Shown: piece after piece, positions 1-5,384 of the stretch | How positions within the stretch are numbered: position 1 is the stretch's first letter | How the letters are laid out: every line of letters starts with the position of its first letter | Assembly: GCA_964369995.1 (NCBI GenBank) | Contig: CAYJHH010000121.1 | Span: forward strand, 1 to 8,658 | DNA length: 8,658 bases | Reading direction: 5' to 3' | Source: CAYJAD01 sp964369995 | GTDB taxonomy: Bacteria > Desulfobacterota > Desulfovibrionia > Desulfovibrionales > Desulfovibrionaceae | The notes under the pieces: model-generated | The model's database searches: none | What the model was told of the DNA's origin: nothing | Seen by the model: the letters and a program-made list of their open reading frames with translations, nothing else | Position numbers and translations under genes: made by a program

Positions 1-168
1 CCTTTTGCTAACGCCAAAAAGGGGTCTCCTTCCCCCCACACCCCCCATCCTCTACCAAAACGCGTTTTATTATAGAGAGCAAAAGCCATGTACTCTCTTA
101 CTGCGTGGACACAATCTTTTTCCAAAGAAAAGGTTCTGTCACAATAGGTTTTTTTGAAGGGGAGGGTA
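1..168. other. Intergenic DNA, no gene seen
   Basis: This stretch lies beyond the 3' end of dapF and holds no credible reading frame. It contains a C-rich tract (about 29-52) and an imperfect hairpin whose arms are 108-120 and 128-140: 12 pairs including one T-G pair, interrupted by a C/C mismatch. A T-run at 149-155 is followed by a G-rich tract at 157-166. The first ~22 bases form a weak inverted repeat (1-7 with 15-22) that could be the end of a terminator for a gene outside the window. None of these can be assigned a function. Confidence 0.5.
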
Positions 169-212
169 TGGGAGGGGAAACTTTTTTTTTCTAAAAAAAG
201 TTTCCCCTCCCA
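169..212 (-). terminator. 20-bp perfect hairpin after dapF, probable transcript end
   Basis: Bases 169-188 are exactly complementary to 193-212, giving a 20-bp stem with a 4-base loop (ttct). The outer part of the stem is GC-rich (GGGAGGGG/CCCCTCCC) and the inner seven pairs are all A-T. It starts 14 bases past the dapF stop codon, as expected for a 3'-end structure. Read leftward, no T-run follows the stem, so it is not a textbook intrinsic terminator. It may stop transcription from either side, protect the 3' end, or be a copy of a dispersed intergenic element. Confidence 0.45.
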
Positions 213-225
213 CAAAATATTTTAC

Positions 226-1053
226 CTATACTAATTCACCATCAAATACGGTGGTGGCGCCGCCGGTCATGAAAATATGATCATTGTCAGCCCAGCGGAT
301 ATGCAAGGTGCCACCTAGCAGGTGAATATTAACGTCACGTTCGGTGAGTCCAAGGCGCGCGCACACAACGCCCACAGCGCAAGCTCCTGTGCCGCAAGCT
401 TGTGTTTCGCCGGCGCCGCGTTCCCACACGCGCATGCGTACATTGTTTTTGTCGAGCACTTCAATGAATTCCACATTGATGCGCTCGGGGAAAAGAGCGT
501 GATTTTCTATGGCAGAGCCAATGGCTTCAATGGCAAAATCATCTAAATTTTCCCCTTGAATCACCACATGGGGATTGCCCATGGACACGCATGAGCCCAC
601 ATAGGTTTTGCCAAGGGCTTCAATGGTGATTTCCATGGCGGTGTCTGCTTCATGCTTTACAGGTATGCGAGCAGGTACCCATTCAGGCGTACCCATATCC
701 ACAGTGGCGCCGGTAACCTGACCGTCTTCCATAATAAGGGTAATGATTTTAATGCCAGCAAGGGTTTCCACAGTGAGTTCTGGCTTGCTTACCAAGCCGT
801 GCTCATAGGCGTATTTTCCCACACAACGAATGGCATTGCCGCACATTTGAGACTCACTGCCATCGCTGTTAAACATGCGCATGCGCACATCTGCAACTTC
901 AGAAGGCAAAATGAGCACAAGACCATCAGATCCAATGCCCTTATGTCTGTCACTTACAAATATGGCAAGGGTAGCAGGGTCATCCACGGGGCTTATACGT
1001 GCATCCATATAAACGTAATCATTGCCAATGCCGTGCATTTTTGTAAACTTCAT
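226..1053 (-). CDS. dapF: Diaminopimelate epimerase
   Basis: DapF converts LL-diaminopimelate to the meso form in the cytoplasm without a cofactor. This is the penultimate step of lysine synthesis and supplies the peptidoglycan cross-linking residue. The protein is 275 residues, normal for the family. The start MKFTKMHGIGNDYVYMD carries the conserved Asn near residue 10. Both catalytic cysteines are present in their motifs: Cys71 in SQMCGNAIRC and Cys220 in ETQACGTGACA. The substrate-binding GNPH (about 159-162) and INVEF (about 192-196) motifs are also intact. I chose the ATG at 1053 because GAGGAG (1060-1065) lies 6 bases before it. The in-frame ATG at 1057-1059 directly abuts that ribosome site and would only add Met-Pro. 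The gene follows the HAD gene on the same strand but a terminator lies between them, so it is probably transcribed alone. Confidence 0.97.
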   Translation of the reverse strand: MKFTKMHGIGNDYVYMDARISPVDDPATLAIFVSDRHKGIGSDGLVLILPSEVADVRMRMFNSDGSESQMCGNAIRCVGKYAYEHGLVSKPELTVETLAGIKIITLIMEDGQVTGATVDMGTPEWVPARIPVKHEADTAMEITIEALGKTYVGSCVSMGNPHVVIQGENLDDFAIEAIGSAIENHALFPERINVEFIEVLDKNNVRMRVWERGAGETQACGTGACAVGVVCARLGLTERDVNIHLLGGTLHIRWADNDHIFMTGGATTVFDGELV

Positions 1054-1070
1054 GGGCATCTCCTCAAATC

Positions 1071-1100
1071 TCTATAGAAATATTCTTTATCATGGGTCAA
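1071..1100 (-). promoter_or_regulatory. Candidate dapF promoter
   Basis: On the minus strand, TTGACC (complement of 1095-1100, 5 of 6 to the -35 consensus) is followed after 18 bases by TATAGA (complement of 1071-1076, 4 of 6 to the -10 consensus). It sits between the HAD terminator and dapF. Transcription would begin almost at the GAGGAG ribosome site (1060-1065), giving an unusually short leader of about a dozen bases. That makes the -10 assignment uncertain. Confidence 0.35.
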
Positions 1101-1154
1101 GCACAAATATACGCTTACTCTCTGCGCTTTTCAGCATAAGCTATGTATTGTACT

Positions 1155-1194
1155 AAAAAATATAAGGAATTTATACAAAAAAATTCCTTATATT
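1155..1194 (-). terminator. Intrinsic terminator of the HAD phosphatase gene
   Basis: Bases 1159-1172 pair perfectly with 1181-1194 (14 bp, 8-base loop). Read leftward the stem runs into six T residues (complement of 1155-1160) and then AGTA. It lies 15 bases beyond the stop codon of the HAD gene. The stem is AT-rich but long, and the T-run is on the leftward side only, so it points to leftward termination. Confidence 0.7.
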
Positions 1195-1209
1195 AAATAA
1201 TTGAAAATG

Positions 1210-1845
1210 TTATTTATTTTCTTTTATCCATTGGTTTAATCCTGTTAAATCCTCTGCCCACGGCCACTTGCCGCCGGCAAAGTATTTACCACGTCCATAA
1301 AAGAGGGTGTCGCACGCTTCAGCGGCTATAAGGTCTGTGCTGGCATCGCCCACCATGAGTACTTCGGCGGGGTCGGCTTTGGCTTTAACAATAATACTTT
1401 CTAGCAAAGGCGTTTTGGAAGGCGGCGCGCCGCAGATTTCGGTAAAATATTTATCTAGGCCGCGCAAAGGGAGAATAAGATCCAGCTCATGTTGTGAGGC
1501 ACCGGAGCATACATAGATGGGCATTTTGTCATGCCATGTATGCAGAACTTCTTCAATGCCGGGAACCAAGGGGCAGGTTTTTATCAGGTCAAAGGTAAGC
1601 GTTTCAAAGCGCGTATTCCACGCATCCATTTCTTCATCGCTAATGGTTTTTTTTAGTATTTCTTCAAAAAACCAGGCAAATTTTACCTTACGATTAATGC
1701 CGCCATGAGTTAAGTGATGCATGCGCATACGATCTGCGGCTTCTTCGCCGTAAGGGCGTGCCATTTCCCAAAAGGCTTGGGTTTTAATGTCCATGCTTTC
1801 AAGAATGACGCCGTCGCAATCAAGGACAAGGGTAGATATGGCCAT
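1210..1845 (-). CDS. HAD-superfamily hydrolase, phosphoglycolate phosphatase/beta-phosphoglucomutase-like
   Basis: This is a 211-residue cytoplasmic protein with all four HAD motifs. Motif I is LVLDCDGV, with nucleophile Asp9 and acid/base Asp11. Motif II is YVCSGAS, with Ser114. Motif III has Lys144 in PSKTPL. Motif IV is VLMVGDASTD, with Asp167 and Asp171 for magnesium. The helical segment at about 15-90 between motifs I and II is a C1-type cap, as in the Gph/PGMB branch. Such proteins remove phosphate from small phosphorylated metabolites, but the substrate cannot be read from sequence. I chose the ATG at 1845 because GAGGAG (1851-1856) lies 5 bases upstream and the DxD motif follows at the usual distance. 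A longer frame to 1896 would add 17 residues with no family character. It lies 93 bp downstream of the Sel1 gene and may be co-transcribed with it. Confidence 0.88.
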   Translation of the reverse strand: MAISTLVLDCDGVILESMDIKTQAFWEMARPYGEEAADRMRMHHLTHGGINRKVKFAWFFEEILKKTISDEEMDAWNTRFETLTFDLIKTCPLVPGIEEVLHTWHDKMPIYVCSGASQHELDLILPLRGLDKYFTEICGAPPSKTPLLESIIVKAKADPAEVLMVGDASTDLIAAEACDTLFYGRGKYFAGGKWPWAEDLTGLNQWIKENK

Positions 1846-1938
1846 AAGGGCTCCTCGTATTGGTTTGAGAGAACAGCATAGTTTTCTATGCCACAATTGG
1901 CAATGCTCTTGTGCCGATGAATGGAGGCAAAGTGCCTC
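1846..1938 (-). other. Sel1-HAD spacer with small hairpins
   Basis: This 93-bp gap between two leftward genes contains three perfect short stems: 1924-1929/1933-1938 (GAGGCA/TGCCTC, immediately after the Sel1 stop codon), 1876-1881/1886-1891 (GCATAG/CTATGC, 4-base loop) and 1889-1893/1898-1902 (TGCCA/TGGCA). The last two share bases and exclude each other. None is followed by a T-run on the leftward side, so I do not call a terminator. Read-through from the Sel1 gene into the HAD gene is likely. Confidence 0.35.
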
Positions 1939-3642
1939 TTATTTTCCTTGTGTGGTATGGTACACGCGTGGAATCATATACATAAGCCCTACTTCTTTTT
2001 TTTGTGGAATATATTGTGTGGCCACGATAACATTGCCAAGATTCCATAAATAGCCTTGGCCTTGCTCGCCGGCGCTGGGCGCGCCAAAACGCCCCTCCAC
2101 CATATTTTGTATGGCTTTGGCTTGTTCGGGGCCGGCGGCGGCATAGTCAATTTTCAAAAAGCCCATTTCTTGCTGCGCCTGTGCAGAAGGGGTGTTGCCT
2201 TTGGCGTCAGTGCCGGAGGACGCAGGGCCTGCGCCATAGCAAACGGCCATTTGATGCGCTCCGGGAACAGAGCCTGTGAGGTCGTAGACATCGCATATAA
2301 AGTTAATGTCTTCACGTAGAGCTTTTACCTTAGAAACGGAAAGGGCAGAGCGCATTTGTGCGCGTGTGATGCCTTGCTCGCTGGCAAAATTGGCGCCAAA
2401 TAACGTAACCTTAGGAAAGCCTTTTTCTGCAAAAGCCTCTTGACTCATGGCAAAGAGTTCTTGTTGCGCCCCGCTGTGACCGGCCATGGTGGCGCCATAT
2501 AGCAATAAGGTAGCGCGCTCTTTATTTTGTGCAACGCCTTTACCTATGCGGTATAAATGTCCAAGGCGTGCTTGGGCTTCCACATTAAGCCCTGCAGCGG
2601 CAAGGCTGTACCATGCGGCGGCGGTGCTGTCATTTTGAATAACACCTTCACCGCGTTCATATAATACGGCAAGTAAATATTGCGCATCGTGTTGTCCAAG
2701 GTCGGCGGCTTTTTGTAGCCATGTGGCGGCTGTGGCCACATGTTGCATGCCACCGCGTCCTTGTGCAAGCATGCGCCCCAAATGGTACATGCCATCTTTA
2801 TCACCGGCATCGGCCGCTTGACGAAACCACATGACCGCTTCTTTACTGTTAAGTAATACCCCATGACCTCTGTCATACATGAGGCCAAGGGCTGTCATGG
2901 AGGCAGGGTGTTCTTCTTTGGCAAGGGCGTCCCAAAGGCCAAAGGCTTTTTTGGCATCACCTTGAGCATAAGCGCGTGCAGCTTCTACATAGTTTTGCTC
3001 TTTGCGTAATTGCTCCTGAGCTAAGGCCAGCTCTCTTTGCCTTTGGGCTTCTTGTTCTTTACGTAAAGCATCTTGCTTACGCGCTTCTTCTATTTCCTCT
3101 GCAGTGGGAGCCACAGGGGCAGGCGGCTCTGTTGGAGCCGCGGGTGTGGGGCTTGTGGCAGGCAAGGGGGAGGCAGGGAGATTTTGTTCAGGAAGCTTGC
3201 CGGCAGTGGGGGGAGGGGCAGAAGGCGCCACAGGGGCCACAGAATCATAAATACCAAGTCCTTGAGAGGTTCCTGCTGGAATTGGCCCCAAGGTTGTTTT
3301 TGTAGGCTGTGAACCTTGCTGGTGTGGGGGCTGTGCACTGGGTTGCGCATGGGGTTGCGCGTTAGGTTGCGCGTTAGGCTGCGTAAGGGGTTGCAAGGTC
3401 GTTTGTGTGTCTTGCTGTAATACCGGTTGTAAAATGGGTTGCGAATCCTGCGCTGTGTTTTGTGGTTGCACAGGTTGTAAACTGGGGGGGGGCAATATTT
3501 GATTTTTTTCTGGAGCATTAATTAAAACGGTAGCTTTGGAACTAGAAGCTCCCATACCGCCTTGCGCGGCTTGGGAAGAAGTGTGGGGAAGTAATATATA
3601 TAGTGAAAGCGCTGTAAGCAATACGGAAAAAATTTTTTTCAT
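1939..3642 (-). CDS. Secreted Sel1-repeat (TPR-like) protein with Pro/Gln-rich linker
   Basis: This is a 567-residue protein of unknown specific role. Residues 1-26 form a Sec signal peptide: MKK, a hydrophobic core at about 4-19, and a likely SQA/A cleavage. No lipobox cysteine is seen, so it is probably periplasmic or secreted. Residues 50-180 are a low-complexity Pro/Gln/Ala linker that includes an AQP-x repeat at about 87-105. Residues 182-217 are a highly charged, likely coiled-coil helix. Residues ~220-395 hold four Sel1-type repeats, with hallmarks such as LGLMYDRGHGV, WFRQAADAGD, LAVLYERGEGV and LGHLYRIGKGV, preceded by a half repeat. Residues 410-567 are a C-terminal region I do not recognise, with two cysteines (450 and 468) that could form a disulfide. 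Sel1 repeats usually scaffold protein-protein contacts. The start is supported by AGAGG (complement of 3648-3652) 5 bases upstream. It is divergent from rimO and precedes the HAD gene. Confidence 0.87.
   Translation of the reverse strand: MKKIFSVLLTALSLYILLPHTSSQAAQGGMGASSSKATVLINAPEKNQILPPPSLQPVQPQNTAQDSQPILQPVLQQDTQTTLQPLTQPNAQPNAQPHAQPSAQPPHQQGSQPTKTTLGPIPAGTSQGLGIYDSVAPVAPSAPPPTAGKLPEQNLPASPLPATSPTPAAPTEPPAPVAPTAEEIEEARKQDALRKEQEAQRQRELALAQEQLRKEQNYVEAARAYAQGDAKKAFGLWDALAKEEHPASMTALGLMYDRGHGVLLNSKEAVMWFRQAADAGDKDGMYHLGRMLAQGRGGMQHVATAATWLQKAADLGQHDAQYLLAVLYERGEGVIQNDSTAAAWYSLAAAGLNVEAQARLGHLYRIGKGVAQNKERATLLLYGATMAGHSGAQQELFAMSQEAFAEKGFPKVTLFGANFASEQGITRAQMRSALSVSKVKALREDINFICDVYDLTGSVPGAHQMAVCYGAGPASSGTDAKGNTPSAQAQQEMGFLKIDYAAAGPEQAKAIQNMVEGRFGAPSAGEQGQGYLWNLGNVIVATQYIPQKKEVGLMYMIPRVYHTTQGK
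3340..3387 (-). repeat. Four 12-bp tandem repeats encoding the AQP-x linker
   Basis: About four copies of a 12-base unit (plus-strand form GGGTTGCGCGTT, with variants starting at 3340, 3352, 3364 and 3376) lie within the Sel1 protein gene. They encode the repeated Gln-Pro-Asn/His/Ser-Ala tract of the linker. The last copy is degenerate. The unit length is a multiple of three, so gain or loss of copies would keep the frame. Confidence 0.7.
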
Positions 3643-3688
3643 GGTATCCTCTGCACGAAGTTAACACTGCGTGTCATGTCTTGGATTT

Positions 3689-3716
3689 GTATGCATACCC
3701 AAGGAAGGTGCATGCA
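3689..3716. promoter_or_regulatory. Two adjacent palindromes upstream of the Sel1 gene
   Basis: GTATGCATAC (3689-3698) and TGCATGCA (3709-3716) are perfect palindromes separated by 10 bases and share the core TGCAT. They lie 47-74 bases upstream of the Sel1 start codon. This arrangement would suit a dimeric DNA-binding regulator, but short AT/GC-balanced palindromes also occur by chance. Confidence 0.3.
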
Positions 3717-3718
3717 TT

Positions 3719-3748
3719 TTTTTACAAAGTTTTATGGGCAAATGTAAA
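3719..3748 (-). promoter_or_regulatory. Weak candidate promoter for the Sel1 gene
   Basis: On the minus strand, TTTACA (complement of 3743-3748, 4 of 6 to the -35 consensus) lies 18 bases before TAAAAA (complement of 3719-3724, 4 of 6 to the -10 consensus). The predicted start near 3712 would place the palindromes at 3709-3716 and 3689-3698 at or just after +1 and give a leader of about 70 bases. The region is AT-rich, so chance matches are easy. Confidence 0.28.
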
Positions 3749-3962
3749 GCCAGAAAATATGATTTACAGGGGGAGTATCTGGAGCTTATGCCAATTTTAA
3801 GAAAAATGCTATGCTGTAGCACTATTCCTTACACCTTCACAGTATGCTTGCAGAAGTTTTGCACTGTTCTTGGGGAAAAACTTGCAAAAGTAATGCCTGT
3901 ACTTATATATGTGGTATGCTAGTGTATTTCTCCGCTTTTACTGCCTCAGATGGTGAGTATTC

Positions 3963-3991
3963 TTGATTTTTTTACTTGATATTCTTATACA
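3963..3991 (+). promoter_or_regulatory. Candidate rimO-fadD promoter
   Basis: TTGATT (3963-3968) and TATACA (3986-3991) are separated by 17 bases. Each matches the sigma-70 consensus at 4 of 6 positions, including TTGA and TATA. Transcription would start near 3998, leaving about 24 bases before the rimO ATG and placing the palindrome at 4001-4012 within the first bases of the transcript. Confidence 0.45.
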
Positions 3992-4000
3992 TTTACGCTA

Positions 4001-4012
4001 GTAGGCGCCTAC
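4001..4012. promoter_or_regulatory. 12-bp perfect palindrome before rimO
   Basis: GTAGGCGCCTAC is exactly self-complementary over 12 bases. It lies 9 bases upstream of the rimO ATG, next to its weak ribosome site (GAG at 4013-4015), and just downstream of the predicted transcription start. It could be an operator half-site pair, or it could take part in local RNA pairing near the start codon. No known regulator is recognised. Confidence 0.4.
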
Positions 4013-4021
4013 GAGATTATT

Positions 4022-5335
4022 ATGAAAAAATTACGCGTCTATACCATCAGCCTTGGTTGTCCCAAAAATCGTGTGGATACCGAACACGTGCTGGGTTCTT
4101 TGAACATCCCCTTAGAGACCACGCCGCACATGGGGCGTGCTCATATGGTTTTTGTCAATACTTGCGGCTTTATTCTGCCTGCCATCGAAGAATCTGTACG
4201 TACCCTATTGGAAATTATTACGCACCTTAGCGGATTAAAAAAGCGCCCCTTGTTGGTGGTGGCCGGTTGCTTGGTGGGGCGTTTTGGCGCAGAAGATTTG
4301 TCTAAAGACTTGCCGGAAGTGGATTTATGGTTACCCAATGCCACATTGGAGGCATGGCCTTATGAAGTGGCCAAAGCCTTGGGGCTTGGGGATGAGGGCG
4401 TACGCCTTGGGCGTTTACTTTCTACGCCTAAATCCTATGCATGGTTAAAGGTTAGTGATGGCTGTCGTCATGCTTGTTCCTTTTGTACCATTCCTTTTAT
4501 TCGTGGCAAACATCGCTCTGTACCTGCAAAAACCTTGGTGGAAGAAGCGCAAATAGTGCTGGATCAAGGCGTAAAGGAATTGGTATTGGTGGCGCAAGAT
4601 GTGGGTTCTTGGGGCGAAGATTTAGGTAAAGGCAGTGAAAACACTTTGCGCGCCCTGGTGGAACAGCTTTTGCCTTTAAAGGGGCTTGAATGGCTACGCC
4701 TTATGTATTTGTATCCATCGAGCATGACGGATAATATGTTGTCCTTCATGAAAGAAGCCTGTGCTGATGGGGTGCTGTTGCCGTATTTTGATATACCCAT
4801 GCAACATGCCCATGAGGATGTATTACAGCGTATGGGACGCCCCTTTGCTAAAGATCCGCGTAAAGTGGTGGATAAGGTGCGCTCTTATGTGCCGCATGCC
4901 GCCTTGCGTACCACATTCATTGTGGGCTTTCCCGGTGAGGAAGATGCGCACTTTGCCACATTGCGTGATTTTATACGCGATGTGCGTTTGCATCATGTGG
5001 GTGTTTTTAGCTATGCAGCCGAAGAAGGCACCAAAGCCGCCACTATGCCGCATCAAGTGGATGAGGCCGTAAAAGAAGAGCGCCGAGACATACTTATGGC
5101 TTTGCAATCAGAGATTTCTGCAGAGATTTTAGAGCAAGAAGTGGGTAAGGATCAAGCTGTTTTGGTGGACAGTGTGCATGAAGAGTGGCCTGGTTTGCAT
5201 GTGGGGCGCGTGTGGTTTCAAGCTCCGGAAGTGGATGGAAGCACTTATATTAGTGGGCCTGGAGTGCAGGTAGGTGCTAAAGTCATGGCAAATATTGTGG
5301 AAAGTGCCGAGTATGACCTCACAGCCCTTACCTAG
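4022..5335 (+). CDS. rimO: Ribosomal protein S12 methylthiotransferase RimO
   Basis: RimO is a radical-SAM enzyme that adds a methylthio group to the conserved aspartate of ribosomal protein S12, a modification at the decoding centre. The protein is 437 residues, typical of the family. Residues 1-115 are the N-terminal UPF0004 domain, with cluster cysteines Cys13 (SLGCPKN), Cys48 (NTCGF) and Cys83 (AGCLVG) for the auxiliary 4Fe-4S. The radical-SAM CxxxCxxC is Cys148/152/155, followed by IRGKHRS. DIPMQH (257-262) and FIVGFPGE (299-306) are characteristic, and about 371-435 is the TRAM domain. SLGCPKN and DIPMQH favour RimO over MiaB. The start agrees with family N-termini, although the ribosome site is weak (GAG, 6 bases upstream). 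fadD follows after 49 bp without a clear terminator, so the two probably form an operon. The segment AQDVGSWGEDL (191-201) differs from the AQDTTxYG-type form I associate with the family. Confidence 0.97.
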   Translation: MKKLRVYTISLGCPKNRVDTEHVLGSLNIPLETTPHMGRAHMVFVNTCGFILPAIEESVRTLLEIITHLSGLKKRPLLVVAGCLVGRFGAEDLSKDLPEVDLWLPNATLEAWPYEVAKALGLGDEGVRLGRLLSTPKSYAWLKVSDGCRHACSFCTIPFIRGKHRSVPAKTLVEEAQIVLDQGVKELVLVAQDVGSWGEDLGKGSENTLRALVEQLLPLKGLEWLRLMYLYPSSMTDNMLSFMKEACADGVLLPYFDIPMQHAHEDVLQRMGRPFAKDPRKVVDKVRSYVPHAALRTTFIVGFPGEEDAHFATLRDFIRDVRLHHVGVFSYAAEEGTKAATMPHQVDEAVKEERRDILMALQSEISAEILEQEVGKDQAVLVDSVHEEWPGLHVGRVWFQAPEVDGSTYISGPGVQVGAKVMANIVESAEYDLTALT

Positions 5336-5384
5336 TATTCATATTACTATTTATCATAATACTTTATTATAATTTAGGACGCAT

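Larger units (their letters stand above)
3643..4021. other. Divergent intergenic region, no gene supported
   Basis: These 379 bases separate the leftward Sel1 gene from the rightward rimO gene. A GTG-started frame at 3671-3922 would encode 83 residues rich in Cys. It has no ribosome site and no recognisable domain, so I do not call it. The region is AT-rich and holds candidate promoters at both ends and small palindromes at 3689-3698, 3709-3716 and 4001-4012. No tRNA-like cloverleaf or recognisable riboswitch was seen in the central part (about 3750-3960). Confidence 0.6.

Noticed and set aside
29..52. C-rich tract that might pair with the G-rich tract at 157-180
   Set aside because: The runs do not align into a continuous helix by eye. 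The perfect local hairpin at 169-212 explains the G-rich arm better.
652..1077. 141-residue plus-strand frame opposite dapF
   Set aside because: It is antisense to a fully conserved dapF, with no ribosome site or family resemblance.
1846..1896. N-terminal extension of the HAD protein
   Set aside because: The ATG at 1845 has GAGGAG 5 bases upstream and places the DxD motif at the normal distance. The extra 17 residues look like untranslated leader.
1924..1938. Small hairpin after the Sel1 stop codon as a terminator
   Set aside because: The stem is only 6 bp and no T-run follows in the leftward direction.
3090..3518. 142-residue minus-strand frame overlapping the Sel1 gene
   Set aside because: It is a shifted-frame shadow of the Pro/Gln-rich linker. 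Repetitive, C-rich coding DNA produces long open frames in other phases. The Sel1 frame has a signal peptide, a ribosome site and recognisable repeats.
3671..3922. 83-residue Cys-rich open frame in the Sel1-rimO intergenic region
   Set aside because: It begins with GTG, has no ribosome site, shows no domain or signal features, and overlaps likely regulatory DNA.
5344..5373. Perfect TATAAT (5368-5373) upstream of fadD as an internal promoter
   Set aside because: The only -35 candidate is 3 of 6 (TTACTA), the stretch is almost pure A/T, and transcription would start about 5 bases before the ATG and lose the ribosome site.
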